The notes under the pieces were generated by a model. That model was not told the origin of the DNA. It saw only the letters and a list, made by a program, of their open reading frames with translations, and searched no databases. Made by a program: the position numbers and the translations under genes. Below are positions 18,973 through 27,774 of a stretch of DNA of 64,000 bases, piece after piece. Source of the DNA: Rhizobium nepotum 39/7 (lineage in GTDB: Bacteria > Pseudomonadota > Alphaproteobacteria > Rhizobiales > Rhizobiaceae); assembly GCF_000949865.1 (NCBI RefSeq), contig NZ_JWJH01000009.1:1-64000 (forward strand). Reading direction: 5' to 3'. Position 1 is the first letter of the stretch. Every line of letters starts with the position of its first letter.

Positions 18973-19674
18973 TTAGTGTACGTCGGTCGACATCGGGCCG
19001 TAGGCCTTGCCGAACCGTTTCTCGATACGGCGCTGGATGAGTTCCCATGCGGTCGTCATGGCGAGGTAATAAAGGGCCGCGACCATGAAGAGCTCCAGAA
19101 CGAGAAACTTTTCCTGGATGAGGACCTGCGTGCGACGCAGCAGTTCCTCCATGGAAATGATGGAGGCGATCGACGTTGTCTTCAGCACGCCATTCACGGA
19201 ATTGCCAAGCGGCGGAATGATGATGCGGAAGGCCTGCGGCGCAACGATGTAGCGCATCACCTGCGCCTCGGTCATGCCAATGGCGCGCGCCGCATTGATC
19301 TGGCCTTTCGGAACCGCTGCTATACCTGCCCGGACGATTTCCGAAAGATAAGCGGCTTCGCAGAGCGAAAGGCCGATCAGGGTGGACTGGAGAACCGTCA
19401 GCTTGATGCCGAGCTGCGGCAAGCCGGTATAAATGATGATGAGCTGCACCAGCAGCGGCGTGCCGCGAAAGATCCAGATGTAGAAATAGGCCGGCCCGGA
19501 GAGGAACCGGTATTTCGACATGCGCATCACCGCGATGACGAAACCCAGCGCAAGACCCGCCGTCATGGCAAAAATCGTGAGGCCGAGCGTGACCATAGCC
19601 CCCTCGAAAAGATAATAATTCGTCAGGTATTCGAAGAAACCTTCCCAGTTCCAACCCTTCACGTCTTTCTCCAA
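18973..19674 (-). CDS. Polar amino acid-type ABC transporter permease
   Basis: A 233-residue HisM/GlnP-type permease with about five transmembrane helices. The EAA loop is [24 protein letters not shown] and the motif [10 protein letters not shown] is typical. Only one permease gene is present, so the channel is probably a homodimer. Confidence 0.92.
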   Translation of the reverse strand: MEKDVKGWNWEGFFEYLTNYYLFEGAMVTLGLTIFAMTAGLALGFVIAVMRMSKYRFLSGPAYFYIWIFRGTPLLVQLIIIYTGLPQLGIKLTVLQSTLIGLSLCEAAYLSEIVRAGIAAVPKGQINAARAIGMTEAQVMRYIVAPQAFRIIIPPLGNSVNGVLKTTSIASIISMEELLRRTQVLIQEKFLVLELFMVAALYYLAMTTAWELIQRRIEKRFGKAYGPMSTDVH

Positions 19675-19738
19675 TTCATGCGGGAATGGTCGCGGCGAGA
19701 ACTCTCCCGCCGCGCTGACAGTTCAGATCGAGTGGATT

Positions 19739-20599
19739 TCAGCCTTCCGGGCCAAGAACGGCGAGATCACCGGGCGAGATGCTCACACCATAACCACCCA
19801 TCAGCTTTTCAAGCGAACCATCGGCCTTCATCTCCTTCAGAGCAGCAGAGACGGCAGTGGCGACGTCCTTGCTTCCAAAGGAAAGTGAACCGGGCGTGGG
19901 ATACATGCCGGAAAGTGCATGCGTGAACTCACCGCGATCCTGGTACTGCTTGGCGACAGGATCGATGGAGACTGCCGCCTGAACCTGGCCTGCCCGCAGC
20001 GCCTGATAGACGGTCGCGTAATTGTCGAACAGATTGATGGTCATCGGCGCAAGACCGCGTTTCTTGAAGTCCTCGTTCAATTCCTTGATCTTGCGCTCGG
20101 CATAGCCACCGATATCGGTGCTGACGGCCTTGCCGGCCAGATCATCCACCTTGGTGATGGGCTCGGACGCGCCGACGGCCGTTGAAATGCTGATGGCAAG
20201 ATTTTCATAGGGGATCATGAACAGGATCTTGCGACGCTCTACCGTCACGAACAGGCCGGCATTGATCATGTCCCAGCGGCCGCCCTGCAGGCCCGGCACC
20301 ATGGTCGCATATTCAGTGCTGATATATTCTGGCTTCAGGCAGAGGCGCTTGGCGATTTCATAACCCAGCTCGACACGAAGGCCTTTGAGTACACCCTGTT
20401 GGTCGGCATAAGCCATGGGCGGCAATGTCGGGCTGGTCGCCATCACGAGATGGCCAGGCTTGATGAGGTGATCGTTCGATATTTTCGGCGTGCAGTCCTG
20501 AGCAACGGCGGCACCGGCAAGAAGAGTGATGGCAACGCCCGCCAGAGAGGTTTTGGCGCGCACGGCTATGCATTTCCGGGAAATCGGATTCCAGTTCAT
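19739..20599 (-). CDS. Polar amino acid-type ABC transporter binding protein
   Basis: A 286-residue periplasmic binding protein (SBP family 3). The signal sequence (AKTSLAGVAITLLAGAAVA) ends before QDCTPKISNDHL. Ligand-site motifs are MAYADQQGVLKGLRVELGYEIAKRL and a C-terminal LEKLMGGYGV. It is the first gene of the unit and lies 28 bp downstream of a GntR-type palindrome. The ligand is probably the same compound handled by the monooxygenase operon, or a relative. Confidence 0.9.
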   Translation of the reverse strand: MNWNPISRKCIAVRAKTSLAGVAITLLAGAAVAQDCTPKISNDHLIKPGHLVMATSPTLPPMAYADQQGVLKGLRVELGYEIAKRLCLKPEYISTEYATMVPGLQGGRWDMINAGLFVTVERRKILFMIPYENLAISISTAVGASEPITKVDDLAGKAVSTDIGGYAERKIKELNEDFKKRGLAPMTINLFDNYATVYQALRAGQVQAAVSIDPVAKQYQDRGEFTHALSGMYPTPGSLSFGSKDVATAVSAALKEMKADGSLEKLMGGYGVSISPGDLAVLGPEG

Positions 20600-20626
20600 A
20601 TTAAGCTCCGCTCTTTATATTATTTA

Positions 20627-20642
20627 TTATGGCATACCATCA
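20627..20642. promoter_or_regulatory. GntR/FCD operator upstream of the amino-acid-type transporter
   Basis: TTATGGCATACCATCA contains the core TGG-CATA-CCA. The adjacent CTCTTTATATTAT (20611-20623) reads as an AT-rich -10-like region on the minus strand. The same 13-mer precedes the gntR operator at 21538-21550, so promoter and operator were apparently copied together. Confidence 0.7.
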
Positions 20643-20782
20643 CACCAAACGGATTGCCCTGTCAATAAGCGGTTATTTGTTTTTCTAAATTATTGTAAAA
20701 CAACAACAAAATCAAAAATCGACTGCTTGCGGCCACCAACTGGGCAACCGCAAGACAAACAATATGGAGCGCCAAAAAACCG

Positions 20783-21478
20783 TTAATCAGCCGTTTTTTG
20801 CGCGGTGAGAACGGCTTCGGCGATGGCACATGCGCTGGTGACATGATCGAGAGCGGCTTTATAAGCGGCGTCCCCATCACCTTTCCGGATCGCATCGACG
20901 ATCTTTTTCATCTGCGCGGGACCTTCGGTGTCACGGCTTTTCGTCTTGATCGTCATGGAGCGAAGATGGTTGATCCGCACCGTCAGCAAATTGACAACGC
21001 CCCAGGCGATATGTCGGTCGATCTTGCTGAACAGCGTCTGGTAAAAAGACGAGGTATGCGCGAGAACACTGGGCATATCCCTGGCGACGTAACTTTCGCG
21101 AATATGTTCGAGTGAAACCTCAAGCGCCTCGACAATGGCGGGATCGCGACGTTCCGCACAAAGGCGCGCCGCCATTCCCTCCAGCGCACCGCGGATTTCG
21201 TAGATCTGCTTGGCCTCGGCGAGATCGAGCAGCGCAACCATCGGCCCCTTGTTCGGCAAATTCGCCACCAGCCCCTCGGACTCCAGATGCCGCAGGACTT
21301 CGCGTACGATAGTGCGGGAAACGCCCAGCTGGGCGCAGAGATCGCGCTCCACCAGGCGGTCTCCCGGACGGAAGTAACCGTTCACGATGGCGTCGCGCAC
21401 CTTGTCGAGCGCAAGCTCCCTCAGCGTCTTGGTCGGACGCTCAACGCGAATGGCATTTCCCTGCAAAGCACCGGTCAT
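20783..21478 (-). CDS. GntR-family (FCD) transcriptional regulator
   Basis: A 231-residue FadR-type regulator. The N-terminal winged HTH has PGDRLVERDLCAQLGVSRTIVREVLRHLESEGLV (about residues 35-70). The all-helical FCD effector domain follows (IYEIRGALEGMAARLCAE to the C-terminus). It sits upstream of the two units bearing the palindrome and has a copy before its own start, so it probably autoregulates and represses both transport/catabolic units until the substrate binds. Confidence 0.92.
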   Translation of the reverse strand: MTGALQGNAIRVERPTKTLRELALDKVRDAIVNGYFRPGDRLVERDLCAQLGVSRTIVREVLRHLESEGLVANLPNKGPMVALLDLAEAKQIYEIRGALEGMAARLCAERRDPAIVEALEVSLEHIRESYVARDMPSVLAHTSSFYQTLFSKIDRHIAWGVVNLLTVRINHLRSMTIKTKSRDTEGPAQMKKIVDAIRKGDGDAAYKAALDHVTSACAIAEAVLTAQKTAD

Positions 21479-21546
21479 GGTATCACCTCGTTTGGCACAT
21501 CCCGCTTCCGCTCGCCGTGCGTGAAAACAGGTTCTGGCTCTTTATA

Positions 21547-21562
21547 TTATGGCGTACCAACT
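21547..21562. promoter_or_regulatory. GntR/FCD operator upstream of gntR
   Basis: TTATGGCGTACCAACT contains the core TGG-CGTA-CCA (21550-21559), about 70 bp upstream of the regulator's ATG. It is preceded by the same CTCTTTATATTAT as the transporter promoter. It is consistent with autoregulation. Confidence 0.65.
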
Positions 21563-21622
21563 TATTTAGCCGCGCACCATGTTTATGGCAACAGCGCGCG
21601 GACGGCTTGTCGCAATGGCGCG

Positions 21623-22507
21623 TCACCCCATTCGTTCCGATGCATAGGCGCCCGGGCCTGGCGGGAAGACCACGGTACGGTTACCGTTGATGAAGGTACG
21701 GTGGTGGATATGGGCATGGATGGCGCGTGCCAATACCTGCGCCTCGACATCCCGGCCGAGCGAAACATAATCTTCGGCGCTCTGGGCATGGGTAATACGT
21801 ACAATATCCTGCTCGATGATCGGACCTTCGTCGAGATCGGCGGTGACATAGTGGGCCGTCGCACCGATCAGCTTCACGCCACGCTGATAGGCCTGCTTGT
21901 AAGGGTTGGCGCCCTTGAAGGACGGCAGGAAAGAATGGTGGATGTTGATGATCTTCCCCGACATCGTCTCGCACATCCTGTCGGAAAGCACCTGCATATA
22001 ACGCGCGAGCACGATCAGTTCGGTTCCGGTGCTTTCGGCAATATCCATAATCCGGGCTTCAGCCCGCGGCTTGTTTTCCTTCGTCACCGGAATGTGGTGA
22101 AAGGGGATGTCGTGATTGACGACAACCTTCTGGTAGTCGAAATGATTGGAGACAACGCCGACAATATCAATCGGCAAGGCCCCGATGCGCCAGCGATAGA
22201 GCAGATCGTTCAGGCAATGGCCGAAGCGCGAGACCATCAGCAGGACCTTCATCCGCTCGGACTGATCGTGCAGCGCCACTTCCATGCCGAATTTCTGCGA
22301 GATCGGCATCAGTCCGGCCATCAACTCGTCGCGCTTGGCTCCCTCTTCGGAAATAAAGCCCACGCGCATGAAGAAACGGCCCGTACCGAGGTCATCGAAC
22401 TGCGAACTATCGACGATGTTGCAACCTCTTTCAGCGAGAAAGCCTGAAAGGGCAGCGACGATGCCACGGGTGGACTTGCAGGTTACGGTCAGGACGAAGT
22501 TCGTCAT
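21623..22507 (-). CDS. purU: Formyltetrahydrofolate deformylase
   Basis: A 294-residue PurU: an N-terminal ACT domain (FVLTVTCKSTRGIVAALSGFLAERGCNI) followed by a formyltransferase fold with SNHFDYQKVVVNHDIPFHHIPV and the catalytic IINIHHSFLPSFKGANPYKQAYQRGVKLIGATAHYVTADLDEGPII region. It splits 10-formyl-THF to formate and THF. Placed last in the gmaS-mgs operon, it can clear C1 units released when methylamine carbon enters the folate pool. Confidence 0.95.
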   Translation of the reverse strand: MTNFVLTVTCKSTRGIVAALSGFLAERGCNIVDSSQFDDLGTGRFFMRVGFISEEGAKRDELMAGLMPISQKFGMEVALHDQSERMKVLLMVSRFGHCLNDLLYRWRIGALPIDIVGVVSNHFDYQKVVVNHDIPFHHIPVTKENKPRAEARIMDIAESTGTELIVLARYMQVLSDRMCETMSGKIINIHHSFLPSFKGANPYKQAYQRGVKLIGATAHYVTADLDEGPIIEQDIVRITHAQSAEDYVSLGRDVEAQVLARAIHAHIHHRTFINGNRTVVFPPGPGAYASERMG

Positions 22508-22598
22508 CCGGCACTCTCTCTGTCATCGATATTGGAAAAACCCCGCGCTGTTTGACGAACGCGGGGAAAAGCCGCGAGGGCGGCGGGGAAACCCGAAC

Positions 22599-23906
22599 TC
22601 AAACGTCGAGCGTGGTCTGGTGCTCCCAGGCGGTGAATTGCGCGCAATAGGCGCTCCACTCGCCCTGTTTGAGCTTCAGATAGGCCTTTGAGAACTCCAT
22701 GCCCAATGCCTGCTGCAATTCCTCATCCTTCTCGTATTCGCGCAGCGCATCGAGAAGATTGAGCGGCAGTTTCGGCGCATTCGTCACGGTATGACCTTCG
22801 CGATACATGTCGATATCGTAATGCGGACCAGGATCAGCCTGCGAGCGGACACCCGAGAGGCCGGCCGCAATGATGATGGCCTGCAGCAGGTAGGGGTTCA
22901 CGGCGCCATCCGGCAGACGCAGTTCGAAACGCCCCGGCCCTGGCACGCGCACCATGTGGGTGCGGTTGTTCCCGGTCCAGGTGACCGTGTTCGGCGCCCA
23001 GGTCGCACCCGAGATGGTCCGCGGTGCATTGATACGCTTGTAGGAGTTGACCGTCGGGTTGGTGACGGCCGCAAGAGCGGAAGCGTGTTTCATGATACCG
23101 CCCAGAAACGTCTTGCCCTTTGCGGAGAGCCCGAAAGGCATTGCCTTGTCGGCAAACGCGTTGACCTTGCCCTCCAGGTCCCAGACCGAAATATGGGCAT
23201 GGCAGCCGTTGCCGGTCAGCCCCTTGAAAGGCTTCGGCATGAAGGTAGCGCGCAGCCCGTGCTTTTCAGCAACCGACTTCACCATGAACTTGAAGAAAGA
23301 ATGCTTGTCGGCCGTCTGAAGCGCATCGTCATATTCCCAGTTCATCTCAAACTGGCCGTTCGCGTCCTCATGGTCGTTCTGATAGGGCTTCCAGCCCAAT
23401 TCCAGCATGTAATCGCAAATCTCGGCGATCACGTCGTAGCGGCGCATCACCGCCTGCTGGTCGTAGCACGGCTTTTCCGCCGTATCGTATTCGTCGGAGA
23501 TTTTCGCGCCGTCCGGCGAAATCAGGAAAAATTCCGGCTCTACGCCGGTTTTGACCCGCAGCCCCTCTCCGGCCGCTTCCGCAATGAGCTTTTTCAAGAC
23601 CACGCGCGGCGCCTGTTCCACCGGCTGGTCTTCCATGACGCAATCGGCAGCAACCCAGGCTACATCCTTTTTCCATGGAAGCTGGATGACCGACGAGGCG
23701 TCGGGCATGGCGAAAAGATCCGGATGGGCCGGCGTCAGATCGAACCACGTGGCGAAACCGGCAAAACCCGCCCCGCCCTTCTGCATATCTGCAATGGCTT
23801 CTGCGGGGACCAGCTTGGCGCGCTGGCCACCGAAGAGATCGGTATAGCTGATCATGAAATATTTGACGCCTTTTTCGGCAGCAAATTTGGAGAGGTCCAG
23901 TGTCAC
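22599..23906 (-). CDS. gmaS: Gamma-glutamylmethylamide synthetase (type III glutamine synthetase family)
   Basis: A 435-residue glutamine-synthetase fold protein of the GlnT/GmaS branch. The catalytic region has TGVEPEFFLISPDG, NDHEDANGQFEMNWEYDDAL, GNGCHAHISVWD and RVPGPGRFELRLPDGAVNPYL. GmaS couples methylamine to glutamate with ATP. Sequence alone does not separate GmaS from the older GlnT annotation, but adjacency to mgsABC and mgdABCD favours GmaS. It lies 87 bp after mgsC. Confidence 0.85.
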   Translation of the reverse strand: MTLDLSKFAAEKGVKYFMISYTDLFGGQRAKLVPAEAIADMQKGGAGFAGFATWFDLTPAHPDLFAMPDASSVIQLPWKKDVAWVAADCVMEDQPVEQAPRVVLKKLIAEAAGEGLRVKTGVEPEFFLISPDGAKISDEYDTAEKPCYDQQAVMRRYDVIAEICDYMLELGWKPYQNDHEDANGQFEMNWEYDDALQTADKHSFFKFMVKSVAEKHGLRATFMPKPFKGLTGNGCHAHISVWDLEGKVNAFADKAMPFGLSAKGKTFLGGIMKHASALAAVTNPTVNSYKRINAPRTISGATWAPNTVTWTGNNRTHMVRVPGPGRFELRLPDGAVNPYLLQAIIIAAGLSGVRSQADPGPHYDIDMYREGHTVTNAPKLPLNLLDALREYEKDEELQQALGMEFSKAYLKLKQGEWSAYCAQFTAWEHQTTLDV

Positions 23907-23992
23907 GTCATTCCCCTTTTTTTGGTATCAGACACTTCATCAAAAAAGACGGACACATCCTCCCAAATGCGTCCGTCCGTTCTTCGTGTTTT

Positions 23993-25321
23993 TTAAAAGC
24001 TGCCCTTCCCCGGAAACCAGTTTGTTCCCGCCAGCGGAACTTGCGCCATCGCGGCGGCCTCCATCGTCAGCGCAACCAGATCTTCCGGCTCCAGATTGTG
24101 GAGATGGTTCTTGCCGCAGGCGCGCGCGATGGTTTGCGCCTCCAGCGTCATGACCTTGAGATAGTTGGCAAGGCGGCGCCCGGCGGCGACTGGATCGAGA
24201 CGCGCGGCAAGTTCCGGGTCTTGCGTTGTGATGCCGGCGGGGTCTTTGCCCTCATGCCAGTCATCATAAGCGCCGGCCGTGGTGCCGAGCTTCCGGTATT
24301 CGTCTTCCCAATGCGGATCATTGTCGCCAAGCGCCACCAGAGCCGCCGTTCCGATGGCGACCGCATCGGCACCAAGCGCCAGCGCCTTGGCGACATCCGC
24401 ACCCGAACGAATGCCGCCGGAGACGATCAACTGCACCTTACGGTGCATGCCGAGATCCTGCAGCGCCTGCACGGCGGGGCGAATGCAGGCAAGCGTGGGC
24501 ATGCCGACATTTTCGATGAAGACATCCTGCGTCGCCGCCGTACCGCCCTGCATGCCATCAAGCACCACCACATCGGCACCGGCCTTCACCGCCAGCGCAG
24601 TGTCGTAATAGGGGCGTGCGCCGCCAACCTTGATGTAGATCGGCTTTTCCCAATCGGTGATTTCGCGCAGTTCGAGGATCTTGATTTCCAGATCGTCCGG
24701 ACCGGTCCAGTCTGGATGGCGGCAGGCGGAACGCTGATCGATGCCCTTCGGCAGGTTGCGCATATTGGCGACACGATCGGAAATCTTCTGGCCGAGCAGC
24801 ATGCCTCCGCCGCCCGGTTTTGCGCCCTGGCCGACAACGACCTCAATAGCATCCGCGCGGCGCAAATCCTTCGGGTTCATGCCGTAACGCGATGGCAGAT
24901 ACTGGTAGACCAGTGTCTGGCTGTGGCCGCGCTCCTCATCCGTCATGCCGCCGTCGCCCGTCGTGGTGGATGTGCCGGCAATCGTCGCGCCACGGCCAAG
25001 CGCCTCCTTGGCATTGCCGGAAAGCGCGCCGAAGCTCATCCCGGCAATGGTGATCGGCGTTTTCAATGTGATCGGCTTCCTGGCGAAGCGCGTGCCGAGT
25101 GTCACGGTCGTATCGCATTTCTCGCGGTAACCTTCGAGCGGGTAACGCGAGATAGACGCACCGAGAAACAGCAGGTCATCAAAATGCGGGACCTTCCGTT
25201 TGGTGCCCGCACCGCGAATGTCATAGATGCCGGTCGCCGCCGCGCGGCGGATTTCCGCCAGCGTGTGGTCATCGAAGGTCGCGGATTTACGCGGCGGGGT
25301 GAAGGGGTTGTGATAGCTCAT
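23993..25321 (-). CDS. mgsC: N-methylglutamate synthase subunit C (glutamate synthase-like, FMN)
   Basis: A 442-residue protein corresponding to the FMN-binding domain of glutamate synthase. Visible motifs are GMSFGALSGNAKEALGRGA, VVLDGMQGGTAATQDVF, the phosphate-binding VSGGIRSGADVAKALALGADAVAIG, and the late ACGKNHLHNLEPEDL. The start at 25321 (MSYHNPFTPPRKS) is preferred over the long frame, which runs back over mgsB. With MgsA and MgsB it makes N-methylglutamate. The same genes are called glxD in older rhizobial annotation. Confidence 0.88.
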   Translation of the reverse strand: MSYHNPFTPPRKSATFDDHTLAEIRRAAATGIYDIRGAGTKRKVPHFDDLLFLGASISRYPLEGYREKCDTTVTLGTRFARKPITLKTPITIAGMSFGALSGNAKEALGRGATIAGTSTTTGDGGMTDEERGHSQTLVYQYLPSRYGMNPKDLRRADAIEVVVGQGAKPGGGGMLLGQKISDRVANMRNLPKGIDQRSACRHPDWTGPDDLEIKILELREITDWEKPIYIKVGGARPYYDTALAVKAGADVVVLDGMQGGTAATQDVFIENVGMPTLACIRPAVQALQDLGMHRKVQLIVSGGIRSGADVAKALALGADAVAIGTAALVALGDNDPHWEDEYRKLGTTAGAYDDWHEGKDPAGITTQDPELAARLDPVAAGRRLANYLKVMTLEAQTIARACGKNHLHNLEPEDLVALTMEAAAMAQVPLAGTNWFPGKGSF

Positions 25322-25337
25322 CGGAATATCCCTCGCC

Positions 25338-26024
25338 TCAATACGCGTCGGCGTTGTCGATGTTGAAATTGTAGAGCGTGCGGGCCGAACCGTAGCGTTT
25401 GAACTCGCTTGGGCTGACATCGGAGACGCCGGCTTTTTCAAGAAGTTCGGCAAGCTTCTCCAGATGTTCGGGCCGCATTTCCTTCTCGATGCAATCGGCA
25501 CCCAGGCTTTTGACCGAGCCGCGCACGAAAAGCTTCGCTTCATAGAGGGAGTCACCCAGCGCATCACCCGCATCACCGCAGACAACGAGGTGGCCGGACT
25601 GGCCCATAAAAGCGGACATGTGGCCGATATTCCCCTTCACGACGATATCGATGCCCTTCATGGAAATGCCGCAACGGGAAGCGGCATTGCCCTTGATGAC
25701 CAGAAGCCCGCCGCGACCGGTGGCACCTGCATATTGCGAAGCGTCACCCTCGATGACGACGGTGCCGGACATCATGTTTTCTGCAACACCTGGGCCCGCT
25801 GAACCGTGGACGGTGACGGTGCCGCCATCATTCATGCCGGCACAATAATAACCGACCGAGCCGCGAACATCGACGATGACGGAGCTGTCGATACCGACTG
25901 CGACGGCGTGGTGGCCGCGCGGATTGACGACTTCGAATTCGGTGTCGTTTGCGCCCGAGGAAAGGCCGTGGAGCGCGCTGTTGAGTTCACGCAAAGGCGT
26001 GTGGGAGAGATCGAAAACTGGCAT
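25338..26024 (-). CDS. mgsB: N-methylglutamate synthase subunit B (GXGXG domain)
   Basis: A 228-residue protein made almost entirely of the right-handed beta-helix (GXGXG) domain normally found at the C-terminus of glutamate synthase. The repeats run through GSVGYYCAGMNDGGTVTVHGS, GDASQYAGATGRGGLLVIKG and GNIGHMSAFMGQSGHLVVCG. The ATG at 26024 (MPVFDLSHTPLRELN) matches the family start. It is a GlxC homologue lying between mgsA and mgsC. Confidence 0.88.
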   Translation of the reverse strand: MPVFDLSHTPLRELNSALHGLSSGANDTEFEVVNPRGHHAVAVGIDSSVIVDVRGSVGYYCAGMNDGGTVTVHGSAGPGVAENMMSGTVVIEGDASQYAGATGRGGLLVIKGNAASRCGISMKGIDIVVKGNIGHMSAFMGQSGHLVVCGDAGDALGDSLYEAKLFVRGSVKSLGADCIEKEMRPEHLEKLAELLEKAGVSDVSPSEFKRYGSARTLYNFNIDNADAY

Positions 26025-26059
26025 GGATATGACTTTCGCAATATGCGCCGATGACGGTT

Positions 26060-26965
26060 TCACGCGGCCTTTTCATGGTCCCAGAAATAGACGGTCGCCG
26101 GCTCCGGCTCCCAGACGCGGGCATTTTCGATACCGGGCAGATTGACGAGCGCGCGGTATTCGGAGCCGAAAGCGACATATTGATCGGTCTCGGCCATCAC
26201 CGCCGGCTTGCAGGCGATGGGATCACGCACCACGCCAAAGCCGGATTTCGTGCCCACGACGAAGGTGAAGAACCCGTCGAGATCATCGAGTGCACCGGTC
26301 AGCGCCTCGCCCAGATCCTTGCCCTTGGCCATCTCAGCCGTGAGATAGGCAGCGGCCACTTCCGAGTCGTTCTGGGTTTCGAAGGTCATGCCCTCGCGCA
26401 CCAGTTCCCGACGTAGATTGTTGTGGTTGGAGAGCGAACCGTTGTGTACCAGGCACTGGTCGGCACCGGTGGAAAAGGGGTGCGCGCCAAGCGTCGTCAC
26501 AGCCGATTCCGTTGCCATGCGAGTATGGCCGATGCCGTGGCTGCCCGCCATGGAGCGCACGCCAAAACGGGCGACGACATCTTTCGGCAGGCCGGTTTCC
26601 TTGTAGATTTCAACGCTGTCGCCGGAGCCCATCACCCGTACATTGGGACGAATGGCAGCAAGGACCGAGCGAATTTCCGTGAGCTTTTCCGATGGAATAT
26701 CCAAGACCGCATGGGTGCTTTTCACCACAACCGAGGCTTCAACGCCATTTTCCTTCAGCGCTTCGGCGAGGCCCGAAAAATCAGCCGTGGGATCGGCCGA
26801 CTGGATGGTCACTTTTGCCCGGCCATCGGCAGCGCCTCCATAGATCGCGATGCCAGCGGAATCCGGTCCACGATCCGTCATGGTCACGAGCATGTCCGAA
26901 AGCAGCTCACCCAGCTGCGATTCAAGGCTTTTGTCTTTCAGGAATAGTCCAACAATGCCGCACAT
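26060..26965 (-). CDS. mgsA: N-methylglutamate synthase subunit A (class II glutamine amidotransferase)
   Basis: A 301-residue Ntn-type amidotransferase. The catalytic Cys2 follows the initiator Met (MCGIVGLFLKD), and RGPDSAGIAIYGG and the IGHTRMATES motif complete the site. As part of the split synthase it releases the amine from gamma-glutamylmethylamide. It is the first gene of the minus-strand mgsABC-gmaS-purU operon and is 95 bp from the XRE gene. Confidence 0.9.
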   Translation of the reverse strand: MCGIVGLFLKDKSLESQLGELLSDMLVTMTDRGPDSAGIAIYGGAADGRAKVTIQSADPTADFSGLAEALKENGVEASVVVKSTHAVLDIPSEKLTEIRSVLAAIRPNVRVMGSGDSVEIYKETGLPKDVVARFGVRSMAGSHGIGHTRMATESAVTTLGAHPFSTGADQCLVHNGSLSNHNNLRRELVREGMTFETQNDSEVAAAYLTAEMAKGKDLGEALTGALDDLDGFFTFVVGTKSGFGVVRDPIACKPAVMAETDQYVAFGSEYRALVNLPGIENARVWEPEPATVYFWDHEKAA

Positions 26966-27060
26966 CGACAGGCACCTCCATTCGTTTCTGAATGAAGAGC
27001 TAGCATATGGAATTCCGTTCCGTCAACTATCAGGAATATTTTTTTCTTCTAAGGCAACTT

Positions 27061-27726
27061 TTAATCGTTGTTCTGCCGCCGTTGCGGATAGGAAATGATC
27101 GACAGATAACGCGCGGGAAGCTTCACCAGTTCTTCCGGCCCATGCGGCGCGTCGGCATCGAAAAACAGGCTGTCGCCGGTCTGCATGGTGAAAAGCTGCT
27201 CTCCGTGGCGATAAACCACCTCGCCTTCCAGCATGTAGAGAAACTCCATTCCCTCGTGCTGGAAAGTCGGGAATACATCCGAATCTCTAGTCAGGGTGAT
27301 GAGATAGGGCTCGACGGTGACGCCGCTGGTATTGTTGTCGATATGGCCAAGCAGGCTGTATTGATGGCCGGCGCGAGTGCCTCTGCGGTCGATGTTCACG
27401 CCTTGGCCCGCTTTGACGAAGGTTGCGCTGCGCGGCTCTTCGAAGCCGCGAAAGAAGGCCGTGATCGGCACGCCCAAAGCCTTTGACAGCGTCTGCAGCG
27501 TGGTGAGTGATGGGGAGATATTACCGTTTTCGATTTTCGAAAGCATGCCAACGGAAACGCCGGTGGCCGATGCGAGATCGGTGACCGTGATGCCGAGTTT
27601 CTTGCGATAGGCCCGCACTTCATGCCCTATCGCCATTTCCAGATTATTGACCCTCGGCTCGCGAACGGCATGCGGGTCCTGCGACAGGAACTGCGCTTGT
27701 TCGGTCTTGGTGGTGTCCTTTGCCAT
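27061..27726 (-). CDS. XRE-family regulator with cupin sensor domain
   Basis: A 221-residue regulator with an N-terminal HTH (ITVTDLASATGVSVGMLSKIENGNISPSLTTLQTLSKALG, about 45-85) and a C-terminal cupin (FPTFQHEGMEFLYMLEGEVVYRHGEQ to the end). Regulators of this type commonly control amine and amino-acid catabolism. It lies immediately upstream of mgsA on the same strand. Candidate sites are TTCCT-TAC-AGGAA at 27755-27767 before itself and a TTCC...GGAA dyad in the gap before mgsA. Confidence 0.9.
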   Translation of the reverse strand: MAKDTTKTEQAQFLSQDPHAVREPRVNNLEMAIGHEVRAYRKKLGITVTDLASATGVSVGMLSKIENGNISPSLTTLQTLSKALGVPITAFFRGFEEPRSATFVKAGQGVNIDRRGTRAGHQYSLLGHIDNNTSGVTVEPYLITLTRDSDVFPTFQHEGMEFLYMLEGEVVYRHGEQLFTMQTGDSLFFDADAPHGPEELVKLPARYLSIISYPQRRQNND

Positions 27727-27774
27727 GGGTCCTCCGGCAATATCGTGTTTTCTCTTCCTTACAGGAAAACTATC

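Noticed and set aside
21488-21506. TGGCACATCCCGCTTCC as a possible sigma-54 promoter
   Set aside because: The -12 TTGC element is absent and no plus-strand gene follows; only the 61252 site matches the consensus.
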